Source: Chitinimonas koreensis
Lineage (GTDB): Bacteria; Pseudomonadota; Gammaproteobacteria; Burkholderiales; Chitinimonadaceae
DNA: 64,000 nt
Assembly (NCBI RefSeq): GCF_014353015.1
Contig: NZ_CP060704.1
Location: 1,699,001 to 1,763,000, forward strand
Reading direction: 5' to 3'
Under the pieces are notes generated by a model. That model did no database searches. It saw nothing but the letters and a program-made list of their open reading frames with translations, and had not been told where the DNA came from. This document shows, piece by piece, positions 52,564 to 60,065 of this stretch. Position 1 is the stretch's first letter. Every line of letters starts with the position of its first letter. Made by a program: the position numbers and the translations under genes.

Positions 52564-53232
52564 TCAGCGCGCGGTCTGGCCGTCGGTGACCAGCTTCCTG
52601 GCCATGACCAGGTGGTGCCTGAGCGTCGGCAACGCATAGTCGGCCAGCGCGCGCAGGCTGGCGTTGCTGCCGGACTGCGACTGGCGGCCGAACAGTTCGA
52701 CCGCTTCCTCGTGGCTCCTGAGCACCACCTCGGCATAGCTGCGGTCGAAGTCTCGGCCCTTGAGCGCCTTGAGCTTGGCCATCACCGCGGCATCGGTGCC
52801 GCCGGGCGCCGGGGTCACGCCCTGGGCGGCGGCGGTGCGCGCCAGCTCGCCGGCCAGCTTGCCGTGGTCGGCGATCATGGTGCGGGCGAAATCCTTCACG
52901 TCCGGGTCGGTCGCCAGCTGCAGCGCCAGCTGCGCAGCGGCGATCTCGGTACTGCCGGCCACGACGGCGGCGTCGACGAAGGCCTGGTCGGTGGCGGCGA
53001 TGGCGGCGGCCGGCGTGGCGGGCGCGATGGGCGCGGCGGGCTCGGCCGCGGCGATCCGTTCGGGAGCGGCCCGGTCTAGCGCGACCCGGTCGAGCGCGAT
53101 GCGATAGAGCGCGGCGGCGCGGTCGTTGGGACCGGGTCGCAAAGGGGTGGAGGCTGCTTCGTCGAGCGCCCCCGCCGGCGTGCCCAGCAGCAGGGTGAAG
53201 GCCGAGATGAAGAGTCCGAAGCGCGTTTTCAT
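52564..53232 (-). CDS. DUF4142 domain protein, exported
   Basis: 222 residues. A signal peptide covers about 1-22 (MKTRFGLFISAFTLLLGTPAGA), a linker holds imperfect repeats LDRVALDRAAPER, then DUF4142 from about 80: ATDQAFVDAAVVAGSTEIAAAQLALQLATDPDVKDFARTMIADHGKLAGELARTAAAQGV. A helical ferritin-like bundle found in many stress-related loci; no enzyme function proven. Probably periplasmic. Confidence 0.88.
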   Translation of the reverse strand: MKTRFGLFISAFTLLLGTPAGALDEAASTPLRPGPNDRAAALYRIALDRVALDRAAPERIAAAEPAAPIAPATPAAAIAATDQAFVDAAVVAGSTEIAAAQLALQLATDPDVKDFARTMIADHGKLAGELARTAAAQGVTPAPGGTDAAVMAKLKALKGRDFDRSYAEVVLRSHEEAVELFGRQSQSGSNASLRALADYALPTLRHHLVMARKLVTDGQTAR

Positions 53233-53297
53233 GTCGTTCTCCTTGTCCTTGCCCGAAACCCCGCCCGAAGGCGGGGCCGAGGCGTGCGGATACCCGC

Positions 53298-53600
53298 TCA
53301 GTGGCCCTTGTCCTCGTTGTCCTTGGCGCTCTTGCGGCCGAGCGAACCGTGCGGATCGCCGGCACCGCCGCGGCTGCTTTCGCTGCGCTCTTCGCCACGG
53401 CCGGCGGTCGAGCGCTCGCTGGAATCGCGCCGGCTGCCGGCGCCGGCGGCCGCATGGCTGCGCTCGCTGCTCTTGCGCGACGCGTCCTGGCTCGCGGTGC
53501 TCTTCTCCTGCGCTTGTCCGCCCTTGGCGGCCTTGGCCTTGTCCTGCTCCATCGCGGCGTTCTCACGCTTGCTGCTGTCCTTGCCTTGGTTGGAAGCCAT
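53298..53600 (-). CDS. Hydrophilic KGG/stress-type protein (100 aa)
   Basis: Almost wholly Lys, Glu, Asp, Ser, Ala, Gln and Gly; no hydrophobic stretch. It has a KAAKGGQAQEKS segment reminiscent of KGG repeats in general stress proteins, and RS/RE-rich tail SRRDSSERSTAGRGEERSES. Likely intrinsically disordered and cytoplasmic. GGAACGACACC precedes the ATG. Lies 65 bp upstream of the DUF4142 gene on the same strand. Confidence 0.75.
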   Translation of the reverse strand: MASNQGKDSSKRENAAMEQDKAKAAKGGQAQEKSTASQDASRKSSERSHAAAGAGSRRDSSERSTAGRGEERSESSRGGAGDPHGSLGRKSAKDNEDKGH

Positions 53601-53972
53601 GGTGTCGTTCCTTTCGGTGAACGTCCTGTCCCGGGAGCCGGCGGCTGAAGGCGGGGGGCCGGATCGAAGGGGCGGACGGATCGGCCTTCAGCAAGCCTGG
53701 CGTCGCAACCGGCATGCCCAGCCGGCGGCGCGATGCGGCGGAGCGAGCGCGAAGCCCAGCACGGACGACGATTCGCGCCGTTTTGCGATCGGCGCGGCGC
53801 CGTGCTCGAGCTCGCCGGCCCGATCGGAAAATTGTTCAAGCCGGGCTTGAAAACTTTATACGGGGCGCCCGGTGGAGCGCCCGGCGCGGCGGCCGTCGCG
53901 GCTGTGGCCGCTCCGCTCGCGGCAGGGCATGCAAATTGCGCGGGTCAGGGTCCCAAAACCAAGGAGAACGAC

Positions 53973-54410
53973 ATGACCACCATCGCATGGGACGGCAAGA
54001 CCGTCGCGGCCGACACCCAGGCCAACAACACCGGCCTGCGCTCCTACACCAAGAAGCTGTACCGGCTGGCGGACGGCCGCATCTACGGCTTCACCGGCGA
54101 GATCCAGGATGGCGTGTCGGTCTACGAGTGGCTCAACGCCGGCGGCCGCGATGCGAGGCCGCACGTGTCGTCGAGCTTCGCCGCGCTGCTGGTCTGCCCT
54201 GACGGCCGCGCCTACACGATGGAAGACAAGCTGGTGCTGCTGGCGGTGTACGAGACCTTCCGGGCGATCGGCTCGGGCCGCAATTTCGCCATGGGCGCGC
54301 TGGTGGTGGGCGCCGACGCGGTCCAGGCGGTCAAGGCGGCGATCCGGCTCGACGTCTATTCGGGCGGCGACATCGATGCGCTGGAGGTGGAGGGGGCGGG
54401 GCGGCGCTGA
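53973..54410 (+). CDS. Short Ntn hydrolase / proteasome-like protein
   Basis: 145 residues. MTTIAWDGKTVAADTQANN begins like HslV and BPH: Thr2 as processed nucleophile, Asp14, Lys27/28, and the glycine turn YGFTGEIQDG. IGSGRNFAMGALVVGA matches the C-terminal helix motif of the family and of the BPH gene at 27175. It lacks the C-terminal part of that protein. AAGGAG precedes the ATG; the frame opens 80 codons earlier without support. A second, divergent self-compartmentalising peptidase or a phage-type relative; substrates unknown. Confidence 0.82.
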   Translation: MTTIAWDGKTVAADTQANNTGLRSYTKKLYRLADGRIYGFTGEIQDGVSVYEWLNAGGRDARPHVSSSFAALLVCPDGRAYTMEDKLVLLAVYETFRAIGSGRNFAMGALVVGADAVQAVKAAIRLDVYSGGDIDALEVEGAGRR

Positions 54411-54447
54411 GGCGGCTCGAGCGGCGGTCGACAAGGTGGATGCACCC

Positions 54448-54516
54448 GTAGGCGCGGCTTCAGCCGCGAATGGCGCGGTGTGCACGAATGCCATTGGCGG
54501 CTGAAGCCGCTCCTGC
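54448..54516. repeat. Dispersed palindromic repeat, family A copy 8
   Basis: GTAGGCGCGGCTTCAGCCGC ... GCGGCTGAAGCCGCTCCTGC. A few changes from consensus in the outer bases. Confidence 0.8.
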
Positions 54517-54570
54517 GCCTGGGTCCGGGCATTGCGCCAGTCGGGTACGAAGGCTGGTTTCGTAACACCG

Positions 54571-54636
54571 GCCGGGCTTCATGCCCGGTAGCGCCGCTCC
54601 AGCGGGGGCGCTGCCGGGCATGCAGCCCGACCTGCC
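54571..54636. repeat. Dispersed palindromic repeat, family B copy 4
   Basis: GCCGGGCTTCATGCCCGG ... CCGGGCATGCAGCCCGACC. Directly follows A8. Confidence 0.7.
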
Positions 54637-54677
54637 AGATCTTCGGCCGCTGCGCGCGGCCGGTACGAGCCGACCGG

Positions 54678-55199
54678 CTAGGCCAGCCGCATGACGCGTC
54701 GGCTGCGCGTGGCCGACTTGCCCGGATATTCGGCCGTCGACAGCCCGGCCAGCAGCGCCAGCGTCGAGCCGCGCCGCAGCACCGCAGGCGCGTCGGCCTC
54801 CTCGGCCTCGATGCACGTCAGCAGGTAGGCGCCGAGTTCGGGGCTCAGCACCAGGTGGTCCTGGCGCCGGCTGTTGCGGTACTGCACCACCAGGTGCAGG
54901 TGGTGATCGCGGGCGACCACGCTGCAGATGTCCTCCACCTCGATCGGCGGCAGCTCGAACTCGCGTTCGAGCGGCATCTCGTTCGCCAGGGCGCGGACGA
55001 TGGCCTCGATCGGCTCGAGGATGCCGTTGGCGTGCAGATAGTGTTCGTAGCCGCTGAGCACCCGGCGCAGGAAACCGAGCTGGTTCTCGCTCCACAGCGC
55101 GAGGTGCTCGCCGTCGTCGAAGGCGAGCACGAGCGCGAGGGCGGCACCGGAGCGGTGACCTGCCGGTGCGACGGCGAAGTTGCGGACGGGGTATTCCAT
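54678..55199 (-). CDS. Hypothetical cytoplasmic protein (173 aa)
   Basis: ATG 55199 preceded by AGGAGAA. No signal peptide or TM helix. Segments such as LALVLAFDDGEHLALWSENQLGFLRRVLSGYEHYLHANG and EDICSVVARDHHLHLVVQYRNSRRQDHLVLSPEL read like an alpha/beta domain with normal codon use. I do not recognise it. Its right-hand neighbour is a decayed LysR gene, to which it may once have been divergent. Confidence 0.6.
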   Translation of the reverse strand: MEYPVRNFAVAPAGHRSGAALALVLAFDDGEHLALWSENQLGFLRRVLSGYEHYLHANGILEPIEAIVRALANEMPLEREFELPPIEVEDICSVVARDHHLHLVVQYRNSRRQDHLVLSPELGAYLLTCIEAEEADAPAVLRRGSTLALLAGLSTAEYPGKSATRSRRVMRLA

Positions 55200-55435
55200 C
55201 TTGTTCTCCTGGTCGGGCCTGGCCCGTGCGGTTCGGGGGGCGTCCGCACCGGCTTGCGGTGCGGGATCGAGCAGGCATCAGCAAACTCCGGGCCAGGGTG
55301 AAGGGCTGCGCGGATGTGGCGCAGACGATGGATCACGGGGATCGGGATGGGCGGGCGCCGCAAGATGCGACCGGCCGGCCGGACTGGGTGAACTGGCCGA
55401 CAGCGGCCTGTCGGGTCAGCGCGATCACCCGGTGT

Positions 55436-55762
55436 GACCGATCGCTGGAAGCGAGCGGCGCGATCGTTCCGGCCATGGGCGAGGAAGCAGGCTTCGCGGC
55501 CGGCGCCCGACGGCTCGGCCTGTCGGCGCCGGCGGTGACGCGCGCCGTCGCGGCGCTCGAGGCGCGGCTGGGCGTGAAGCTGCGGGACCGCACCACCCGC
55601 CACGTGCGGCTGACCGAGGCGGGCCGGCGCTATCTCGACGCTGCGCGCTGCACCCTGGCCGAAGTCGACGAGGCCGACGAGGCCGCGGCCGGCATCGAGG
55701 CGGCCCGATGCGGCTTTGCCATCACCCGCCTGCTGTCCTATCAAGTCGCCGCCGAGCTGGCG
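55436..55762 (+). pseudogene. LysR-family regulator with internal deletion
   Basis: DRSLEASGAIV...AGFAAGARRLGLSAPAVTRAVAALEARLGVKLRDRTTRHVRLTEAGRRYLDAARCTLAEVDEADEAAAG is a LysR winged-helix N-terminus and linker helix. It then passes directly, in frame, into GFAITRLLSYQVAAELA, which in intact LysR proteins lies about 120-130 residues further on, near the end of the effector domain. No start codon suits the N-terminus, and the end runs into the stop of the convergent ABM gene. Both core effector subdomains are missing, so it is not a functional regulator. Confidence 0.75.
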
Positions 55763-56107
55763 TCAGCCGTGCCGGCTCCGCGAGTCTTCCGGCGCCTGCT
55801 CGCGCGCCGCCATGCCGTAGTTGCGCAGCACCGCCGCCACCCGCAGCCGGTAGTCGGCGAACAGGTGCTGCCGGCCGGCATCCTGGGCGGTGCGGTGGGC
55901 TTCCAGCCGGCGCCACTGCGCGACCGCCGCCTCGTCGCGCCAGAACGACAGCGACAGCAGCTTGCCCGGCTGGCTCAGGCTGGCGAAGCGTTCGATCGAG
56001 ACGAAGCCGTCGATCCGCTCCAGCTCGGGGCGCAGCGCGGCGGCCAGGTCGAGGTAGGCCTGCTGCCGGCCTTCCTGCGGCAGCACTTCGAAGATCACGG
56101 CGATCAT
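55763..56107 (-). CDS. Antibiotic biosynthesis monooxygenase (ABM) domain protein
   Basis: 114 residues: MIAVIFEVLPQEGRQQAYLDLAAALRPELERIDGFVSIERFASLSQPGKLLSLSFWRDEAAVAQWRRLEAHR, a dimeric alpha/beta-barrel ABM fold. The C-terminal DYRLRVAAVLRNYGMA is typical of the stand-alone subgroup. ATG 56107 overlaps the stop of the upstream NIPSNAP gene by four bases. Cofactor-free oxygenase or scavenging enzyme; substrate not known. Confidence 0.85.
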   Translation of the reverse strand: MIAVIFEVLPQEGRQQAYLDLAAALRPELERIDGFVSIERFASLSQPGKLLSLSFWRDEAAVAQWRRLEAHRTAQDAGRQHLFADYRLRVAAVLRNYGMAAREQAPEDSRSRHG

Positions 56108-56451
56108 CGCGCCGCCTCCACCGCCAGGGCCGGTACGCCGAAGGTGCCGTCGACCGCCGTGACGAAGCTGCGCTCCTCGCGCAGGATGAAGCGCCGTTCC
56201 TGCGCGAAGGCGAAGTTGGCGCGGCCCTCGGGATCGGCCTTGAGGCGGGCGCGATAGGCCTCGTAGGCGGCCAGCGAGTCGAAGGCGATCAGGCCCCAGG
56301 CGATGTCGTTGCTGCCTTCGTGCGGCAGGAAGTAGCCGACCAGGTGGCCGCCGCAGCGCGGGATGATGCGGCCCCATTGCTCGGCGTAGCGGCGGAAGGC
56401 GTCGTGCTGGAACGGGTCGATCTGGTAGCGGATGAAGCAGGTGACGGTCAT
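56104..56451 (-). CDS. NIPSNAP-family protein
   Basis: 115 residues with NIPSNAP/ABM-like ferredoxin fold: MTVTCFIRYQIDPFQHDAFRRYAEQWGRIIPRCGGHLVGYFLPHEGSNDIAWGLIAFDSLAAYEAYRARLKADPEGRANFAFA. The first gene of a two-gene operon with the ABM protein, divergent from an ArsR-type regulator 74 bp away. The pair and the regulator often occur together, probably for detoxification of a small organic compound (inference). Confidence 0.85.
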   Translation of the reverse strand: MTVTCFIRYQIDPFQHDAFRRYAEQWGRIIPRCGGHLVGYFLPHEGSNDIAWGLIAFDSLAAYEAYRARLKADPEGRANFAFAQERRFILREERSFVTAVDGTFGVPALAVEAAR

Positions 56452-56503
56452 GGCGGGGCTCCGCGGTGGACATGGCCGCACGATAGCGCCTGGCGGCGGC
56501 GAG

Positions 56504-56527
56504 ATGGTTCGCTTAGGATCGAACCAT
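56504..56527. promoter_or_regulatory. Palindromic operator overlapping the ArsR-type start codon
   Basis: ATGGTTCG-CTTAGGAT-CGAACCAT: 8-bp perfect arms with an 8-bp spacer. The right arm overlaps the ATG at 56526. Between divergent genes, it is a good candidate for the binding site by which the ArsR-type protein represses itself and the NIPSNAP-ABM operon. Confidence 0.65.
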
Positions 56528-57224
56528 GAGAGACGGTCCCAACATCGCCCGCATCGCCGCGCTGATCGGCGAACCGGCCCGCGCCGAAGTGCTGACCGCG
56601 CTGATGGCCGACCGCGCGCTGACCGCCACCGAGCTGGCCGCGGTCGCCGGCGTGACCAAGCAGACCGCGAGCGCGCACCTGGCCAAGCTGCTCGACGCCG
56701 GCCTGGTCGCGGTCGAGAGCCAGGGCCGCCACCGCTACTTCCGCCTGGCCGGGCCGGACGTGGCGCAGCTGCTCGAATCGCTGATGGGCGTGGCCTTCCG
56801 CACCGGCGCGGTGCGGCTGCGTTCGAGCCCGCGCGAGCCGGCCTTGCGCCGCGCCCGGGTCTGCTACGACCACCTGGCCGGCGCGCTTGGCGTGGCGGCC
56901 TTCGATGCGATGGTGCGGCAGGGGCTGCTGCGGACCGGGGACGGCGGCGCGGCGCCGACCGAGGCCGGCCAGGCCTGGTTCGCGGCCTTCGGCATCGACG
57001 TCGCGGCGCTCGCGAGCGGCCGGCGCGCCTGTTGCCGGCCTTGCCTGGACTGGGGCGAGCGGCGCCATCACCTGGCCGGCGCGCTCGGCGCGGCCTTCCT
57101 GCAGCGGATCTTCGCGCTCGGCTGGGCGGCACGCGCGCCCGATTCGCGCGTGGTCGTCTTCACGCCGCGCGGCGAGCAGGCCTTCCTGGCGCTGATCGGG
57201 TCGCGCGAGGCCGTGGCGGCTTGA
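56526..57224 (+). CDS. ArsR-type HTH transcriptional regulator with C-terminal sensor region
   Basis: 232 residues, longer than minimal ArsR proteins. HTH at about 8-80: IARIAALIGEPARAEVLTALMADRALTATELAAVAGVTKQTASAHLAKLLDAGLVAVESQGRHRYFRLA. No CxC or CxxD metal site in the helix, so it is probably not a metal sensor. The C-terminal half has RACCRPCLDWGERRHHLAG, a Cys/His-rich patch that could bind a ligand or metal. Divergent from the NIPSNAP-ABM pair with the dyad 56504-56527 covering its start. Confidence 0.88.
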   Translation: MRDGPNIARIAALIGEPARAEVLTALMADRALTATELAAVAGVTKQTASAHLAKLLDAGLVAVESQGRHRYFRLAGPDVAQLLESLMGVAFRTGAVRLRSSPREPALRRARVCYDHLAGALGVAAFDAMVRQGLLRTGDGGAAPTEAGQAWFAAFGIDVAALASGRRACCRPCLDWGERRHHLAGALGAAFLQRIFALGWAARAPDSRVVVFTPRGEQAFLALIGSREAVAA

Positions 57225-57413
57225 TTGGCCATCGAGCGGCGGCGGCGCGGTCCGGCCGGGATCCGGGCCTGCGGTTCACGGTTTGCGGTGAATTGCGTGG
57301 ATTAGTTAATTGGCCTCGATCCTGGCCGAAGATTGGGTGCTCGAATCGGAATGGCGGAGCCGGGTCGGGATTTTCATGCGCCCAGTCAATTGACGGATCG
57401 ATTAATGGTGCGA

Positions 57414-57632
57414 TTGGCCGGTATTTAATCGGGCGATATAGGCGCGAATCATGATTCGGCCTGGCAAGCTGATAGTCCTGACAGATTTACCCTCGGTGGC
57501 AAAAGGCCGATAGTGCGGCTGTCCGAAGCCGGTACCTCCCTGGCCGGCCTAGGGCGATGCACTACGTCTTGCTGCAATCCGTTGCTCCTTAGAAGCAAGG
57601 CAATTCGCGGCCGCGATGCGGCCGCGTTTTTT
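57414..57632 (+). ncRNA. Candidate small RNA with promoter and intrinsic terminator
   Basis: In the AT-richer gap 57225-57859, TTGGCC (57414) and TATAGG (57437) form a -35/-10 pair with 17-bp spacing. A 14-bp perfect palindrome CGAATCATGATTCG (57445-57458) lies at the expected start. The unit ends in CGCGGCCGC-GAT-GCGGCCGCG followed by TTTTTT (57606-57632). The predicted transcript is about 185 nt, with no convincing ORF. No known RNA family recognised. The other 230 bases of the gap show nothing. Confidence 0.45.
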
Positions 57633-57859
57633 GTTTCGATGCACCGAATGTAATTGCCGTGTAATTCTGTCGGAAGCCTGGTGTAAATGAAGCGGGCGGC
57701 CAAATAGGGCAGGGCGGTAATTGACCATGGAATATCGGCCGGCCGAATCGCTTCGAATCCGCCATCGAAACGATTCGGCCGGCCGATGGCGCGCTCGGGC
57801 GCGAATCGGCCGGAACCTGCCCGGTCGAGCGCGGCCCGACCGGACGCGGCCCGACCGTC

Positions 57860-59032
57860 CTACAGTCCGCGCAGCAGGTCGCGCTGCAGGTCCTCGACGT
57901 GCTCGAGCCCGACCGAGATCCGCACCAGGCCCTGGCGGATGCCGGCGGCGGCCTTGGCCTCCGGGCTGATGCGGCCGTGGGTGGTGGTGTAGGGATGGGT
58001 GATGGTGGTCTTGGCGTCGCCGAGATTGGCGGTGCGGCTCATCAACTGCACGCGGTCGATCAGCTTCCAGGCCGCGTCCTGGCCGCCCGCCAGCTCGAAC
58101 GAGACGATGCCGCCGCCGCCCGACTGCTGGCGCTGCGCCAGCGCGTACTGCGGATGCGATTCGAGGCCGGGATAGTAGACGCGCTCGACCGCCGGCTGCG
58201 CCTCGAGCCAGCGCGCCAGCGCCAGCGCGTTGTCGCAGTGCGCCTTCATGCGCAGGCCCAGCGTCTCCAGGCCCTTGACCAGCACCCAGGCGTTGAAGGC
58301 CGACAGCGTCGGTCCGGCGGTGCGCAGGAACAGGTAGACCGGCTCGATCAAGGCCTTGCTGCCGACCACCGCGCCGCCGAGCACGCGGCCCTGGCCGTCG
58401 ATGTACTTGGTGGCCGAGTGGATCACCAGGTCGGCGCCGAGCGCCAGCGGCCGCTGCAGCGCCGGCGAGCAGAAGCAGTTGTCGACCGCCAGGATCGCGC
58501 CGCGGCGATGGGCGACCTCGGCGATGGCGGCGATGTCGGCGATCTCGGTCAGCGGGTTGGACGGCGTCTCGAGATAGAACAGTTTCGTTTCGGGCCGCAC
58601 CGCCGCGTCCCAGGCCGCCGGATCGGTGGCCGGCACGTAGCTGACGGCGACGCCGAACTTGGCCAGCCAGGTCGAGAACAGCTGGATGGTGGCGCCGAAC
58701 AGGCCGGCCGAGGCCACGATATGGTCGCCGGCCTTGAGGTGGCCCATGCACAGCGCCAGGATGGCCGACATGCCGCTGGCGGTGGCGACCGCGGTCTCGC
58801 CGCCTTCGAGCGCGGCCAGGCGGTCCTGGAACAGCGTGACGGTCGGATTGGTGAAGCGCGAGTAGATGAAGCCGGGCTCGGCGCCGGTGAAGCGCGCGGC
58901 CGCCTGGGCGGCGTTGTCGGCGACGAAGCTGGAGCTCAGGTAGAGCGCTTCGGAGTGCTCGCCGTACTGGCTGCGTTCCTGGCCGGCGCGGACCGCCAGG
59001 GTTTCGAGGTGGTATTCGAATTCGTCGTTCAT
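57860..59032 (-). CDS. metZ: O-succinylhomoserine sulfhydrylase
   Basis: 390 residues, Cys/Met-metabolism PLP enzyme. Seen: SRFTNPTVTLFQDRLAALEGGETAVATASGMSAI, FLETPSNP-type YLETPSNPLTEI, DNCFCSPALQRPL, and PLP lysine in HSATKYIDGQGRVLGG. This subgroup signature (KYIDGQGR.LGG) is that of MetZ, which makes homocysteine directly from O-succinylhomoserine and sulfide. ATG 59032 (MNDEFEYHLETLAVRAGQ) gives the family N-terminus; the frame extends upstream without similarity. Confidence 0.93.
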   Translation of the reverse strand: MNDEFEYHLETLAVRAGQERSQYGEHSEALYLSSSFVADNAAQAAARFTGAEPGFIYSRFTNPTVTLFQDRLAALEGGETAVATASGMSAILALCMGHLKAGDHIVASAGLFGATIQLFSTWLAKFGVAVSYVPATDPAAWDAAVRPETKLFYLETPSNPLTEIADIAAIAEVAHRRGAILAVDNCFCSPALQRPLALGADLVIHSATKYIDGQGRVLGGAVVGSKALIEPVYLFLRTAGPTLSAFNAWVLVKGLETLGLRMKAHCDNALALARWLEAQPAVERVYYPGLESHPQYALAQRQQSGGGGIVSFELAGGQDAAWKLIDRVQLMSRTANLGDAKTTITHPYTTTHGRISPEAKAAAGIRQGLVRISVGLEHVEDLQRDLLRGL

Positions 59033-59185
59033 GGCGGTGGTCTTGGGCGGGTTTCGGGGTTTTTGGGTATCGGGTGAGTGTTGCGACTGTTTATCGTGCC
59101 TGTGGCCGGCGGGCGACAGGGACGGCCGGCACGGCCGGCGGCCAAACTGTCTGCCGGGCCGGCGGCACGGCGCCACGGCGGCCCT

Positions 59186-59254
59186 GTAGGTCGGGCTTTA
59201 TGCCCGACGGCGGTCTTCGATCGGCGGCGCTGTCGGGCATAAAGCCCGACCTAC
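59186..59254. repeat. Dispersed palindromic repeat, family B copy 5
   Basis: GTAGGTCGGGCTTTATGCCC ... GGGCATAAAGCCCGACCTAC, consensus copy, 15 bases from the lysE stop. Confidence 0.9.
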
Positions 59255-59269
59255 GTTGCCGCGGACCGT

Positions 59270-59872
59270 TCAACCGATCGCCAGCTTCAGGCCGAACAGG
59301 ATGAACACCGCGCCGAGCAGGCGGTTGATCCACAGCGCGTAGTGCGGCGCCTCGTCGAGGTGGCGGATCACGAAGCTGGCGCCCGAGATCAGCAGCGCCT
59401 GGTAGAGGCAGTTCAGCGTGATGAACACCAGGCCGAGGATCACGAAGGCGCTCGGGCTGGCGCCCGGCAGCACGAACTGCGGGAAGAAGGCCATGAAGAA
59501 CACGATGGCCTTGGGATTGAGCAGGGTGACCAGCAGGCTGCGGCGGAAGGCGTCGCCCTCGGCCGGCGCGGTGATGGCGAGGCCCTGTTCCTTCGACAGC
59601 AGGCTCTTGATGCCGAGCCAGACCAGGTAGGCGCCGCCGCCGTAGCGCAGCAGGTTGAAGGCGGCCGGGTTGGCGGCCAGCAGCGCGGCGGCGCCGACCG
59701 CGGCGGCGGCCATCAGGAGCGCATCGCCGGTGCTGGTGCCGGCCAGCGCGGCGAAGCCTGCGCGGCGCGAGCCGGTGGCCGAGCCGAGGATGGCCAGCGT
59801 GCCGGGGCCGGGCGACAGGATCAGCAGGGTGGAGGCGAGCAGGAAGGCGGGGAAGTCGGTGATGCCGTACAT
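59270..59872 (-). CDS. LysE/RhtB-family exporter
   Basis: 200 residues, about six TM helices. Family N-terminus MYGITDFPAFLLASTLLILSPGPGTLAILGSATGSRRAGFAALAG, with the SPGPG motif, and LLVTLLNPKAIVFFMAFFPQFV. Exports amino acids or related compounds. ATG 59872 chosen as it gives the standard N-terminus; upstream frame is the antisense of other sequence. No regulator adjacent. Confidence 0.92.
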   Translation of the reverse strand: MYGITDFPAFLLASTLLILSPGPGTLAILGSATGSRRAGFAALAGTSTGDALLMAAAAVGAAALLAANPAAFNLLRYGGGAYLVWLGIKSLLSKEQGLAITAPAEGDAFRRSLLVTLLNPKAIVFFMAFFPQFVLPGASPSAFVILGLVFITLNCLYQALLISGASFVIRHLDEAPHYALWINRLLGAVFILFGLKLAIG

Positions 59873-60065
59873 GGGTCGGGCGCTGGCTGGAGTTCGGCCG
59901 GCCAGTGTAAGGGCTGCGCCGTGAAACGTGAAAGGTGACTCGCCGCTGCGCGGCATTGGTGAAACGTGCGCGGCATCGCCGTGCTGCACCTCGCCGCTCA
60001 AGCGGCGAGCCACGTTTCACATTTTACGTTTCACATTTCACTTCACATTCCCGCCATGCGGGGCG

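Noticed and set aside
53973..54410. HslV of an HslUV protease
   Set aside because: No hslU neighbour, and the protein is about 30 residues shorter than HslV with a different C-terminus.
57449..57703. 84-codon minus-strand frame in the gap before metZ
   Set aside because: No ribosome-binding site, atypical composition, and it overlaps a strong intrinsic terminator.
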